Assembly (NCBI RefSeq): GCF_003385115.1 | Contig: NZ_QUNI01000011.1 | Span: 1-64,000 of the forward strand | Length of the DNA: 64,000 nucleotides | Direction of reading: 5' to 3' | Origin: Flavobacterium aquicola | GTDB lineage: Bacteria > Bacteroidota > Bacteroidia > Flavobacteriales > Flavobacteriaceae | In this document: positions 16,356-25,677 of the stretch, in pieces | Layout: each line of letters begins with the position of its first letter | How positions within the stretch are numbered: position 1 is the stretch's first letter | Position numbers and translations under genes: made by a program | The notes under the pieces: generated by a model | The model's database searches: none | The model's input: only the letters and a program-made list of their open reading frames with translations | What the model was told of the DNA's origin: nothing

Positions 16356-16388
16356 AAAAAAAAACTGCTTCATAAAATGAAGCAGTTT
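16356..16388 (-). terminator. Intrinsic terminator of acs
   Basis: On the minus strand a perfect 12-bp stem (16377-16388 with 16362-16373, loop of three) runs into a U-tract. It lies 25 bases past the acs stop codon. Confidence 0.9.
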
Positions 16389-16412
16389 AAATATTAAGAT
16401 TAAAAAATAATG

Positions 16413-18323
16413 TTATACTATTCTTCCTTTTACAATCTCCTCAACAATTTCAGGATTTAAGAGAGTTGTAATATCTCCAAAATTCGAATAATCACCTTCA
16501 GCAATTTTTCTCAAAATACGACGCATAATTTTTCCCGATCTTGTTTTTGGCAATCCAGTTACGTATTGAATTTTGTCTAATTTGGCAATTGGACCAATGT
16601 GGTCTGCAATATGCTGATTAATTTCTTTTGATAGGTTATCTCGGTCTCTATATTCACCAGATTCTTTAAGTATAACATATCCATATAATGCATTTCCTTT
16701 AATATCGTGCGGGAATCCAACAATTGCAGATTCAGCGACTGCCGGATGCTCATTAATAGCATCTTCAATTGGCGCAGTACCTAAATTATGTCCGGAAACA
16801 ATAACTACATCATCAACACGTCCTGTAATCCTATAATATCCTACTTCGTCACGAAGAGCTCCATCCCCAGTAAAATATTTACCTGGAAAAGTGGAAAAAT
16901 ATGTATCCTTATATCTTTGATGATCTCCCCAAATAGTTCTTGCAATACCCGGCCATGGAAACTTGATACACAAACTGCCTACTACCTGATTACCTTCTAT
17001 TTCATTGCGTTTGTCATCCATCAAGACTGGCTGAATTCCAGGTAATGGCAATGTAGCATAAGTTGGTTTTGTTGGGGTTGTAAATGCTAACGGAGCAATC
17101 ATAATTCCGCCCGTTTCTGTCTGCCACCAAGTATCAACTACCGGACAGCGCTTTCCTCCTACGTGGTCATTATACCAGTGCCATGCTTCCTCATTAATTG
17201 GTTCTCCAACTGAACCAATCACTTTCAATGATTTTAGCGGGAATCTTTGAACATAAGATAAATTTTCTTTTGCCAAAGCACGTATAGCTGTCGGTGCTGT
17301 ATAAAATTGAGTCACTTTATGCTTCTCGATAGTCTCCCAGAAACGGCTAAAATCTGGATAAGAAGGAATTCCTTCATAGATAACAGTCGTGGCTCCATTC
17401 AATAATGGACCGTATAAAATGTAGGAGTGACCTGTAATCCAGCCAATATCTGCTGTACACCAAAATATATCATTCTCTTCGTAATTGAAGACATTCTTAA
17501 AAGTATAAGCAGTATAAACCATATATCCTGCGGTAGTATGAACCATTCCTTTAGGTTTTCCCGTAGAACCTGATGTGTATAATATAAACAGCGGATCTTC
17601 AGCATCCATAATTTCTGCAACACTGTTGTTAAGAGCATTATCAAGAAGTGGGGCTAACCATTGGTCACGACCAGCTTTCATCTGGATTTCGGCATTTGTT
17701 CTTTTAGCAACTAAAACAGAAGTAACACTCGGGCAGTTTTGCAAAGCTTCATCAACTATCCCCTTTAAATCAATGGTTTTATTTCCGCGATATCCGCCAT
17801 CAGAAGTAATTACCATTTTACATTGACTGTCATTTATTCTTGAAGCAACAGCCGATGCTGAGAAACCTGCAAATACAACAGAATGTATAGCTCCAATTCT
17901 AGCACAAGCCAAAACGGCGACTGCCAATTCTGGTATCATTGGCAGATAAATACAGACACGGTCACCTTTATTTATTCCTTGCTCTCTTAGCACATTTGCC
18001 ATTTTAGAAACACGCTCATAAAGCTCATTGTAGCTAATATGCAACGCTTGTTCAGAGGGATCATTTGGTTCAAAAATTATAGCGGTTTTATCTCCTTTCT
18101 TAGCCAAATGTCTATCAATACAATTTTTTGTGATGTTAACTTTTGCATCAACAAACCATTTAACTTCGGCATCAGCCATATTAAAATCGACAACTTTGTC
18201 CCAGTACTGATACCATGTGAAGTTCTCCTCGGCTATTTTTCCCCAAAATTTACGAGGCTCACGTATCGATTTATTATAATGTTTAAAGTATTGTTCTAAA
18301 CTATCAATTTTAAAATAACTCAT
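16413..18323 (-). CDS. acs: Acetyl-CoA synthetase (acetate-CoA ligase)
   Basis: A 636-residue cytoplasmic enzyme that activates acetate to acetyl-CoA via acetyl-AMP. The AMP-binding loop YTSGSTGKPKG is at residues 249-259, WWQTETGG near 400, the hinge/core region GRVDDVV near 505, and the C-terminal SGKIMRR places the catalytic, acetylatable Lys at K598. Length is normal for bacterial Acs. It is a single transcription unit with its own promoter and terminator, so acetate use is likely regulated apart from the amino acid genes upstream. Confidence 0.97.
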   Translation of the reverse strand: MSYFKIDSLEQYFKHYNKSIREPRKFWGKIAEENFTWYQYWDKVVDFNMADAEVKWFVDAKVNITKNCIDRHLAKKGDKTAIIFEPNDPSEQALHISYNELYERVSKMANVLREQGINKGDRVCIYLPMIPELAVAVLACARIGAIHSVVFAGFSASAVASRINDSQCKMVITSDGGYRGNKTIDLKGIVDEALQNCPSVTSVLVAKRTNAEIQMKAGRDQWLAPLLDNALNNSVAEIMDAEDPLFILYTSGSTGKPKGMVHTTAGYMVYTAYTFKNVFNYEENDIFWCTADIGWITGHSYILYGPLLNGATTVIYEGIPSYPDFSRFWETIEKHKVTQFYTAPTAIRALAKENLSYVQRFPLKSLKVIGSVGEPINEEAWHWYNDHVGGKRCPVVDTWWQTETGGIMIAPLAFTTPTKPTYATLPLPGIQPVLMDDKRNEIEGNQVVGSLCIKFPWPGIARTIWGDHQRYKDTYFSTFPGKYFTGDGALRDEVGYYRITGRVDDVVIVSGHNLGTAPIEDAINEHPAVAESAIVGFPHDIKGNALYGYVILKESGEYRDRDNLSKEINQHIADHIGPIAKLDKIQYVTGLPKTRSGKIMRRILRKIAEGDYSNFGDITTLLNPEIVEEIVKGRIV

Positions 18324-18340
18324 CTTTTTTAAATTTTTTA

Positions 18341-18370
18341 TAAAAGTATTAAATCTGTTCGATTTTCAAA
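18341..18370 (-). promoter_or_regulatory. Likely acs promoter
   Basis: On the minus strand TTTG (18370-18367) is followed after 18 bases by TACTTTTA (18348-18341), a seven-of-eight match to the Bacteroidota -7 box TAnnTTTG. It lies 17 bases before the acs ATG. Confidence 0.55.
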
Positions 18371-18474
18371 ACTATTAATTTGTAAAATGTTCTAAAATAA
18401 TAATAAAAAATCGCTCTTATTTAATTTTTGATGCTTTTTTCATAACGTTTTAGAATTATCACCGAAATTAAAAC

Positions 18475-18511
18475 AAAAAAAGGGCATATTTAGAAACTAA
18501 AATGCCCTTTT
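18475..18511 (-). terminator. Intrinsic terminator of the ilv operon
   Basis: A 10-bp stem (18478-18487 with 18502-18511, 14-base loop) is followed on the minus strand by a run of seven U. It lies about 240 bases past ilvC and is the only strong terminator between ilvC and acs. Confidence 0.7.
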
Positions 18512-18584
18512 ATTAACAATATTTAACAACAATTTTATTCTTCTTTTTATCACAAAAGAATTTTCAAAAACAACTAGGGATTAC

Positions 18585-18619
18585 TTCACTTAACTTACAT
18601 TATGTCGAAGTTAAGTGAA
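18585..18619. repeat. Perfect 12-bp inverted repeat downstream of ilvC
   Basis: Bases 18585-18596 pair with 18608-18619 (core TCACTTAACTT and AAGTTAAGTGA, 11-base loop). No U-run follows on either strand. It could be an mRNA 3' structure or a protein-binding site. Confidence 0.6.
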
Positions 18620-18749
18620 TGTAATTATGCATAAATATCTTTCAATTGTCCAATAAGTGCTTACTAATTCAAAATATTTAAACCTTTATGATATTATGCA
18701 AATCCCAGCACACCCTCATGGCATGGTAATTCCTAATTTTTAATTTTTA

Positions 18750-20222
18750 TTATACAATTTTTTTCATTGCAGTCATTGATTCTCTCAGCCAAGCTCCTAC
18801 TTCCTCAACAGGGTGATTTCTGATAATTGAATTAATTTCAATTAATTCTTTGTTATCAACTCCGTTACTTCCGTTATTGAAAGGACGTCCTACCAAGTTA
18901 CTTGGTGCATTTTTAACATACTCAGTAATTAATGGCTTACAAGCGTGATCAAACAAATAACATCCGTATTCAGCGGTATCAGAGATTACACGGTTCATTT
19001 CAAATAATTTTTTTCTTGCAATTGTGTTAGCAATAAGTGGCGTTTCGTGTAATGATTCATAGTATGCTGATTCTTCAATAATTCCTGAATCTGTCATTGC
19101 TTCGAAAGCTAACTCAACACCTGCTCTTACCATTGCAACCATCAATACACCATTATCAAAATATTCCTGCTCTGAAATTTCAACATTACCAGCCGGAGTT
19201 TTTTCGAAATTAGTTTCTCCTGTTGCTGCTCTCCAAGTTAACAAGTTAACATCGTTGTTAGCCCAGTCAGCCATCATTGTTTTAGAGAATTCACCAGAAA
19301 TAATATCATCCATATGTTTTCTGAATAGTGGACGCATAATATCTTTTAATTCTTCAGAAACTTTAAATGCTTCAATTTTAGCTGGATTAGATAATCTATC
19401 CATCATATTAGTAATACCTCCGTATTTCAAAGCCTCAGTGATAGTTTCCCAGCCGTATTGGATTAATTTAGAAGCATATCCTGCATCTACACCTTCAGCA
19501 ACCATTTTGTCAAAACATAAAATAGAACCAGTCTGCAATAATCCACATAAGATTGTCTGCTCTCCCATTAAATCTGATTTTACTTCCGCAACAAAAGAAG
19601 AACGTAATACTCCTGCTCTGTTACCGCCAGTTGCAACTGCATATGCTTTTGCCTGATCTAAACCAAAACCATTAGGGTCATTTTCTGGGTGAACAGCGAT
19701 AAGAGTCGGTACACCAAAACCTCTTTTATATTCTTCACGCACTTCAGAACCCGGGCATTTAGGAGCACACATAATAACTGTTAAGTCTTTACGAATCTGC
19801 ATTCCTTCTTCAACAATATTAAATCCATGAGAATAAGCCAATGTAGCTCCTTGTTTCATCAATGGCATGATTGCTGCAACTACAGCTGTATGTTGTTTAT
19901 CTGGCGTAAGATTACAAACTAAATCTGCTGTTGGGATTAATTCTTCATATGTTCCCACTTTGAAACCATTATCAGTAGCATTTTTAAAAGAAGCTCTTTT
20001 CTCTGCAATAGCATCAGCACGTAATGCATAAGAAATATCTAAACCTGAATCTCTCATGTTCAAACCTTGATTTAAACCTTGAGCTCCACAACCAACAATG
20101 ACTACTTTTTTTCCTGCTAATGCATCTATCCCATTTGCAAATTCTGATTGATCCATGAATTCGCAAACTCCTAATTGTTCTAACTGTAATCTAAGTGGTA
20201 ATGAATTGAAATAATTTGCCAT
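18750..20222 (-). CDS. ilvC: Ketol-acid reductoisomerase (class II)
   Basis: A 490-residue enzyme that isomerises and reduces acetolactate or acetohydroxybutyrate with NADPH, the second step of valine and isoleucine synthesis. The N-terminal nucleotide-binding motif is GCGAQGLNQGLN (about 45-56). The length of 490 residues, with a duplicated C-terminal domain, marks the long class II form found in E. coli rather than the 330-residue class I form. It is the last gene of the ilv operon, 77 bases after ilvN. Confidence 0.97.
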   Translation of the reverse strand: MANYFNSLPLRLQLEQLGVCEFMDQSEFANGIDALAGKKVVIVGCGAQGLNQGLNMRDSGLDISYALRADAIAEKRASFKNATDNGFKVGTYEELIPTADLVCNLTPDKQHTAVVAAIMPLMKQGATLAYSHGFNIVEEGMQIRKDLTVIMCAPKCPGSEVREEYKRGFGVPTLIAVHPENDPNGFGLDQAKAYAVATGGNRAGVLRSSFVAEVKSDLMGEQTILCGLLQTGSILCFDKMVAEGVDAGYASKLIQYGWETITEALKYGGITNMMDRLSNPAKIEAFKVSEELKDIMRPLFRKHMDDIISGEFSKTMMADWANNDVNLLTWRAATGETNFEKTPAGNVEISEQEYFDNGVLMVAMVRAGVELAFEAMTDSGIIEESAYYESLHETPLIANTIARKKLFEMNRVISDTAEYGCYLFDHACKPLITEYVKNAPSNLVGRPFNNGSNGVDNKELIEINSIIRNHPVEEVGAWLRESMTAMKKIV

Positions 20223-20299
20223 TTTTTTTTAATATTTAATGAATGTAAAATTTAATAATTGAATTGTAATCTGTGTTAATTATAATTTAACAGATTATA

Positions 20300-20818
20300 T
20301 TATAACACTTCTAATAATGATGATATTTGCATTTTTTCTTTTGAAACCGATATTCTTCCGGAACGAACAAACTGCATAATTCCGAAAGGTTTAAGCTTTG
20401 CATATAATTCCTCAATTTCAGAACGTTTACCAGATTTTGAAATCACAAAAAACTCTCTTGATACCGTAACAATTTCAGATTTACTGTCTTTTATGATATT
20501 TTGAATCTGTCTTTCGTCAAAAAGTAAATTTGATGCTATTTTGAATATTGCGCTTTCCAAAAAGATAGTCTCTTCATCAACATGATAAAAAGCTTTGATA
20601 ACTTCAATTTGTTTTTCTATTTGTCCAACAATGTTCTGCACCCATTTTTCAGTGGTGTTAACAACTATTACAAATCTTGAAACATTTTCAATTTCAGACT
20701 CGGAAACATTTAGACTTAGTATATTTATATGGCGTTTTAAGAATATACCCGATATCCTATTCAATAAGCCAACGTTATTTTCTGAATAAACAGAAATAGT
20801 GAACATTTTATTTTCCAT
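20300..20818 (-). CDS. ilvN: Acetolactate synthase small (regulatory) subunit
   Basis: A 172-residue regulatory subunit with an N-terminal ACT domain (residues about 5-80, FTISVYSENNVGLLNRISGI) that binds branched-chain amino acids and gives feedback control. The C-terminal domain continues to the end. It starts 6 bases after the ilvB stop codon, so the two subunits are made from one message. The symbol ilvH would be equally correct. Confidence 0.93.
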   Translation of the reverse strand: MENKMFTISVYSENNVGLLNRISGIFLKRHINILSLNVSESEIENVSRFVIVVNTTEKWVQNIVGQIEKQIEVIKAFYHVDEETIFLESAIFKIASNLLFDERQIQNIIKDSKSEIVTVSREFFVISKSGKRSEIEELYAKLKPFGIMQFVRSGRISVSKEKMQISSLLEVL

Positions 20819-20824
20819 AATTTT

Positions 20825-22513
20825 TTAGCTTAATCTCATATCAGAAACCGAAGCTCCTGTAGGAATCATTGGGAATACATTATTTTCTTTCTCTACCATT
20901 ACTTCTAAGAAATAAGAATCTTTTGAAGCCATCATTTCTTCAACAGCAGCATCCAGATCCTCCCTTTCGGTAACTTTTCTGGATTTAATATGATAACCTT
21001 GTGCAATAGCAATGAAATTTGGATTAATCATATTAGTAGAAGCATAGCGATTGTCAAAAAACAATTCCTGCCACTGGCGTACCATTCCCAAAAATTCATT
21101 ATTTAATACCACGATTTTAACAGGAACTTGTGATTGAAAAATGGTTCCTAACTCCTGAATATTCATTTGAAAACCTCCATCACCTATAATTGCCACAACT
21201 TCGCGATCAGGTTTTCCCATTTTGGCACCTATAGCTGCAGGCAGTGCAAATCCCATTGTTCCTAGACCTCCAGAAGTGACGTTACTTTTAGTTGAATTGA
21301 ATTTAGCATATCTGCAGGCAAACATCTGATGCTGGCCAACATCCGAAACAATAATTGCATCACCTTTTGAATGCTTATTTATCATTTCCATAGTTTCACC
21401 CATCGAAATTCCTTTTCCATTAGTTGGGTTTAACTCTTCATTGATAACTGAATCGAATTCAATTTTGTACTTTTCTTTGAATTCATTGTGCCATGAATCA
21501 TGAGCTTTTTTATCAATTAATGGAATCAAGGCTGTTAATGCTTCTTTTACGTCAGCTAGAACTGCCACATCTGTTTTTACATTTTTATCAACCTCTGCTG
21601 GATCAATTTCAAAATGAATTACTTTGGCCTGTTTGGCATACGTTGCTAAATTACCAGTAACACGGTCATCAAAACGCATTCCTAAAGCAATTAATACATC
21701 GCATTCATTGGTCAAAAGATTTGGACCATAATTACCGTGCATACCTACCATCCCAACATTTAAAGGGTGATCAGTTGGCAAAGCTGAAAGACCTAAAATA
21801 GTCCAAGCTGCTGGAATGCCTGATTTTTCAACAAATCTTTTTAATTGCTCTTCTGCTTCACTCAATATAATTCCTTGACCAAAAATAATATAGGGTTTTT
21901 TTGCATTATTAATTAAATCGGCAGCTTCTTGCACTTTTTGAAGATTCAAATCTGGTTTAGGATGATAACTTCTAATTCCAGTACATTTTTCGTAACTAAA
22001 ATCCAATTCATCAAACTGAGCATTTTTAGTTATATCTATTAAAACTGGACCTGGACGGCCAGAACGTGCGATATAAAAAGCTTTAGCTATAATTTCAGGA
22101 ATTTCATGAGCTTCAGTAATCTGGTAATTCCATTTAGTTACAGGAGTTGAAATTCCAATAATATCCGTTTCCTGAAATGCATCAGAACCCAGCAAATGTT
22201 TTCCAACCTGACCTGTAATACATACTAATGGAGTTGAATCAATTTGAGCATCTGCAATACCAGTTACTAAATTTGTTGCTCCAGGTCCTGAAGTTGCAAT
22301 AGCGACACCTACCTTACCAGTCGCTCTTGCAAAACCTTGTGCTGCATGAGCCGCACCTTGTTCGTGACGCACCAATACATGATGCAATTGATCCTGAAAC
22401 TTATATATTTCATCGTAAACGGGCATAATAGCTCCACCTGGATAACCATATACTAAGTCTACACCTTCTGCTAATAAACATCTGATAACGGCTTCTGCCC
22501 CTGATATTTTCAT
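20825..22513 (-). CDS. ilvB: Acetolactate synthase large (catalytic) subunit
   Basis: A 562-residue thiamine-diphosphate enzyme that condenses two pyruvates, or pyruvate and 2-oxobutyrate. The catalytic Glu is E51 in VRHEQGAAHAAQG, and the ThDP/Mg motif GDGGFQMN lies near residue 440. FAD-binding and C-terminal domains are complete and the length is normal. It sits between ilvD (69-base gap) and ilvN. Confidence 0.97.
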   Translation of the reverse strand: MKISGAEAVIRCLLAEGVDLVYGYPGGAIMPVYDEIYKFQDQLHHVLVRHEQGAAHAAQGFARATGKVGVAIATSGPGATNLVTGIADAQIDSTPLVCITGQVGKHLLGSDAFQETDIIGISTPVTKWNYQITEAHEIPEIIAKAFYIARSGRPGPVLIDITKNAQFDELDFSYEKCTGIRSYHPKPDLNLQKVQEAADLINNAKKPYIIFGQGIILSEAEEQLKRFVEKSGIPAAWTILGLSALPTDHPLNVGMVGMHGNYGPNLLTNECDVLIALGMRFDDRVTGNLATYAKQAKVIHFEIDPAEVDKNVKTDVAVLADVKEALTALIPLIDKKAHDSWHNEFKEKYKIEFDSVINEELNPTNGKGISMGETMEMINKHSKGDAIIVSDVGQHQMFACRYAKFNSTKSNVTSGGLGTMGFALPAAIGAKMGKPDREVVAIIGDGGFQMNIQELGTIFQSQVPVKIVVLNNEFLGMVRQWQELFFDNRYASTNMINPNFIAIAQGYHIKSRKVTEREDLDAAVEEMMASKDSYFLEVMVEKENNVFPMIPTGASVSDMRLS

Positions 22514-22582
22514 TTTATTTTATATTTTTCACCAATAAATCTTTTTATTTTTTGATTTAAAGGCTTGTTGTTTTTTATTAAA

Positions 22583-24256
22583 TTATTTGTCGGTAACACA
22601 TCCCTCAGAGGCACTGGAGACCGAACGCATATATTTAAGTAAAACTCCTTGTTTGATTGCTGATTCTGGTCTTTTCCAATTGGCTTTACGTTTAGCCAAT
22701 TCTTCCTCAGAAATTTTCATATCGATAGTGTTTTTTACAGCATCAATTGTGATTACGTCACCATTTTCTATTAACGCTATTCCTCCGCCTTCATAAGCTT
22801 CTGGAGTAACGTGGCCCACTACGAAACCGTGAGAACCTCCGGAGAAACGTCCATCAGTAATTAAAGCTACCGAATTTCCTAAACCAGCTCCCATAATAGC
22901 AGAGGTTGGTTTCAGCATTTCAGACATACCTGGACCACCTTTTGGACCGCAGTAACGAATGATTACAACATTCCCAGGTTTCACTTCACCTGCCTGAATT
23001 CCTCTGATTACATCTTTCTCTCCTTCAAAAACTACAGCTGTACCTTCAAAAAACTCCCCTTCTTTTCCGCTGATTTTAGCGACACAGCCTTCTGTTGCAA
23101 TATTTCCATAAAGAATCTGAATATTTCCAGTTGCTTTTAATGCTTTTGCAATTTCAAAAACAACCTCTTGACCATCGTGTAAATCAGGAACTGAAGCTAA
23201 ATTCTCAGCAATTGTTTTTCCTGTTACTGTCAAACAGTCTCCGTGCAATAAACCTTCTTTTAATAAATATTTCATTACCCCCGGAACACCTCCTACATTA
23301 TGTAAATCTTCCATTAAGTACTTACCACTTGGTTTCAAGTCGGCCAACAATGGAGTTTTATCACTAATATCTTGGAAATCTTTTAATGTCAATTCTATAC
23401 CTACAGAGTGAGCCATTGCAATTAAGTGCATAACCGCATTTGTAGAACCTCCTAAAACAGCTACCATCGTAATTGCATTTTCGAATGCTTTACGAGTCAT
23501 GATATCTCTAGGCTTAATATCTTTTTCCAATAAAACTCTAATCGCTTTACCGGCATCTATACATTCTTGTTTCTTTTCCTGACTCAAAGCAGGATTAGAA
23601 GAACTGTATGGTAAACTCATCCCTAATGCTTCAATCGCAGATGACATCGTGTTCGCAGTGTACATTCCACCGCAGGCACCTGCACCTGGACAAGCATTCT
23701 GAATTACTCCTTTGAAATCCTCTGGAGTAATTGTATTTTTAATTTTTTTACCTAATGCTTCAAAAGCAGAAACGATATTTAAATCTTCGCCTTTCCATTT
23801 TCCTGGGTGAATTGATCCACCGTAAACCATGATAGATGGACGGTTTACTCTCCCCATAGCCATTAAAGCTCCCGGCATATTTTTATCACAGCCCGGTACA
23901 GCGATCAAACCGTCATACCATTGAGCCCCCATAACTGTTTCGATAGAATCTGCAATTACATCACGGGAAACCAAAGAAAAACGCATTCCATCATTACCAT
24001 TAGAAATACCATCACTTACACCAATAGTATTAAAAATCAAGCCGACCAAATCCTCTTTCCAGACCCCAGTCTTAATATCTTTAGCCAAGTCATTTAAGTG
24101 CATGTTACAAGGATTCCCATCGTAACCCATACTTACAATTCCTACCTGCGCTTTTTTAAGATCCTCTTCTGTCAAACCAATTCCGTAGAACATGGCCTGC
24201 GAAGCTGGTTGTGTTTCGTCTTGCGTGATTGTCTTGCTGTATTTATTTAATTCCAT
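22583..24256 (-). CDS. ilvD: Dihydroxy-acid dehydratase
   Basis: A 557-residue iron-sulfur enzyme that dehydrates dihydroxy acids to the 2-oxo acids of valine and isoleucine. Cluster ligands are expected at C50 (DGNPCN), C123 (PGCDKNMPG) and C195 (PGAGACGGMYTANTM), the three-Cys arrangement of the [2Fe-2S] type. It is the first structural gene of the ilv operon and begins about 30 bases after the leader terminator, so its transcription should depend on read-through of that terminator. Confidence 0.97.
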   Translation of the reverse strand: MELNKYSKTITQDETQPASQAMFYGIGLTEEDLKKAQVGIVSMGYDGNPCNMHLNDLAKDIKTGVWKEDLVGLIFNTIGVSDGISNGNDGMRFSLVSRDVIADSIETVMGAQWYDGLIAVPGCDKNMPGALMAMGRVNRPSIMVYGGSIHPGKWKGEDLNIVSAFEALGKKIKNTITPEDFKGVIQNACPGAGACGGMYTANTMSSAIEALGMSLPYSSSNPALSQEKKQECIDAGKAIRVLLEKDIKPRDIMTRKAFENAITMVAVLGGSTNAVMHLIAMAHSVGIELTLKDFQDISDKTPLLADLKPSGKYLMEDLHNVGGVPGVMKYLLKEGLLHGDCLTVTGKTIAENLASVPDLHDGQEVVFEIAKALKATGNIQILYGNIATEGCVAKISGKEGEFFEGTAVVFEGEKDVIRGIQAGEVKPGNVVIIRYCGPKGGPGMSEMLKPTSAIMGAGLGNSVALITDGRFSGGSHGFVVGHVTPEAYEGGGIALIENGDVITIDAVKNTIDMKISEEELAKRKANWKRPESAIKQGVLLKYMRSVSSASEGCVTDK

Positions 24257-24287
24257 TCTATTATTATTGTGTATTTAATTTTATTTT

Positions 24288-24315
24288 AAAAAAAAACCTC
24301 CCAAGTTATGGGAGG
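24288..24315 (-). terminator. Leader terminator (attenuator) of the ilv operon
   Basis: On the minus strand a GC-rich 6-bp stem (CCTCCC 24302-24297 with its partner at 24315-24310), extended by A-U pairs and with a 7-base loop, is followed by nine U. It lies 25 bases past the stop codon of the leader peptide and 30 bases before the ilvD start, where a simple end-of-operon terminator would make no sense. The only antiterminator pairing found by eye is a weak 5-bp match between GUUAU at the end of the leader frame and AUAAC in the loop. Confidence 0.88.
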
Positions 24316-24339
24316 TTTTAAATATATTTTCACTTATAT

Positions 24340-24414
24340 CTATAACAATCCCTTTTCATATGTGATAATCACAATGACACTTACTACTACAAGGACGTTG
24401 ATAATGTGTTTCAT
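24340..24414 (-). CDS. Branched-chain amino acid leader peptide of the ilv operon
   Basis: A 24-codon frame translates as M-K-H-I-I-N-V-L-V-V-V-S-V-I-V-I-I-T-Y-E-K-G-L-L followed by TAG. Fourteen of 24 residues are Ile (5), Val (6) or Leu (3), and codons 7-17 are almost only these. It sits between a perfect -7 box and the attenuator hairpin, the classic layout of an amino-acid-responsive attenuator. When charged Ile, Val or Leu tRNAs are scarce, the ribosome should stall and let transcription continue into ilvD. The peptide itself probably has no function. Confidence 0.85.
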   Translation of the reverse strand: MKHIINVLVVVSVIVIITYEKGLL

Positions 24415-24433
24415 TTTTGTTTTTTTGACTTTG

Positions 24434-24441
24434 CAAAAGTA
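24434..24441 (-). promoter_or_regulatory. -7 promoter box of the ilv leader
   Basis: TACTTTTG on the minus strand is an exact match to TAnnTTTG. The expected start of transcription lies only about 10-15 bases before the leader ATG at 24414. A clear -33 TTTG at the usual distance is not seen; the region there is a T-rich tract. No terminator is visible between leuB and this site. Confidence 0.65.
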
Positions 24442-24526
24442 CAAAACAAATCTAAAATAAAAAACTTTTTACCAACAAACTAACGGTAATTAGTGATAAA
24501 ACGCAATCTTTTATGATTTTTATTAA

Positions 24527-25642
24527 TTAAACGATAGTTGACTGTCCAATTTGAACATTATCATTTTTAAAATATAAATCATCTTTGCTCAATATGACAT
24601 TTGAAATAAAATCTCCAACATCATTTGTACCAAATCTTGAACCTGGATTCAAATCAATAGTAACCACTTTATATTCAATAGCTTTTTCGACAGCTTCATA
24701 AACTTTTCTCGCTTCTTTCTGCAGACCGAAATGTTCCAACAGCATTGCAGCGGATAATATTGAAGCAATCGGGTTAGCAATATTCTTCCCTTTTGCCTGT
24801 GGATAAGAACCATGTATTGGTTCAAAAAGAGCTTTGCTTTCTCCAACTGACGTAGACGCCATCAAACCTATAGATCCCATAATCGCACAAGCTTCATCTG
24901 ATAAAATATCACCAAATAAATTCTCTGTTAAGATTACGTCATATTGTTTAGGATCAGTAATAATCTGCATAGCAACATTATCAATATACTGACATTCTAA
25001 TTTCACATCCGGATACTGCTTAGCAATTTCTTTAACCAATTTTCTCCACAATCTGGATGTTTCCAACACATTAGCTTTATCAACCAATGTCACTTTTTTT
25101 CTTCTGCCTTGAGCAGCTTTAAAAGCCTGATGCGTAATGCGATTAATTTCATTTTCTGAATATTCACATATATCCGAAGCAAAAGTTCCTTCGTCGTTTA
25201 TGACTTTATCGCCATAATACGATCCTCCTGTTAATTCTCTGTAAATTACAAAATCAACGTTTTCAATTACTTCTCTTTTTATTGGAGAAGCATCTAAAAG
25301 ATTTTTAAACGGTCTTATAGGTCTAATATTTGCAAAAAGGCCCAATTCCTGTCTTAACTTCAACAATCCCTGTTCCGGACGCACTTTAGCTTCGGGATTG
25401 TTATCATATTTAGGATTTCCAATTGCCCCAAACAATACTGCATCTGTGTTTAAACAAAGATTTAAAGTCTGCTCTGGCAAAGGATTTCTAGTTTTTTCTA
25501 TTGCAACAGCACCAATTAAAGCATCTTCAAAAATAAACTCATGATCATAGGCAACACTAATAGCATACAAAGCTTTTTTTGCCTGCAAAATAACCTCTGG
25601 TCCAATTCCATCTCCCGCAAGTACAGCTATTTTTAAGTTCAT
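24527..25642 (-). CDS. leuB: 3-isopropylmalate dehydrogenase
   Basis: A 371-residue enzyme that oxidises and decarboxylates 3-isopropylmalate with NAD in leucine synthesis. It shows AVLAGDGIGPEV at the N-terminus, the RELTGGSYYG region near residue 135 and the signature AKGKNIANPIASILSAAMLL near 285-305. It follows leuA after a 35-base gap. The isomerase genes leuC and leuD, often placed between leuA and leuB, are not here. Confidence 0.95.
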   Translation of the reverse strand: MNLKIAVLAGDGIGPEVILQAKKALYAISVAYDHEFIFEDALIGAVAIEKTRNPLPEQTLNLCLNTDAVLFGAIGNPKYDNNPEAKVRPEQGLLKLRQELGLFANIRPIRPFKNLLDASPIKREVIENVDFVIYRELTGGSYYGDKVINDEGTFASDICEYSENEINRITHQAFKAAQGRRKKVTLVDKANVLETSRLWRKLVKEIAKQYPDVKLECQYIDNVAMQIITDPKQYDVILTENLFGDILSDEACAIMGSIGLMASTSVGESKALFEPIHGSYPQAKGKNIANPIASILSAAMLLEHFGLQKEARKVYEAVEKAIEYKVVTIDLNPGSRFGTNDVGDFISNVILSKDDLYFKNDNVQIGQSTIV

Positions 25643-25677
25643 AAATTATTTATTTTAAAAGTTTTTTTTTCTAAAAA

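Larger units (their letters stand above)
18371..18749. other. Intergenic region between acs and ilvC
   Basis: This stretch holds the ilv operon terminator (18475-18511) and an unexplained stem-loop (18585-18619). No gene-sized frame with a plausible start is seen on either strand, and the rest is AT-rich. Confidence 0.5.
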
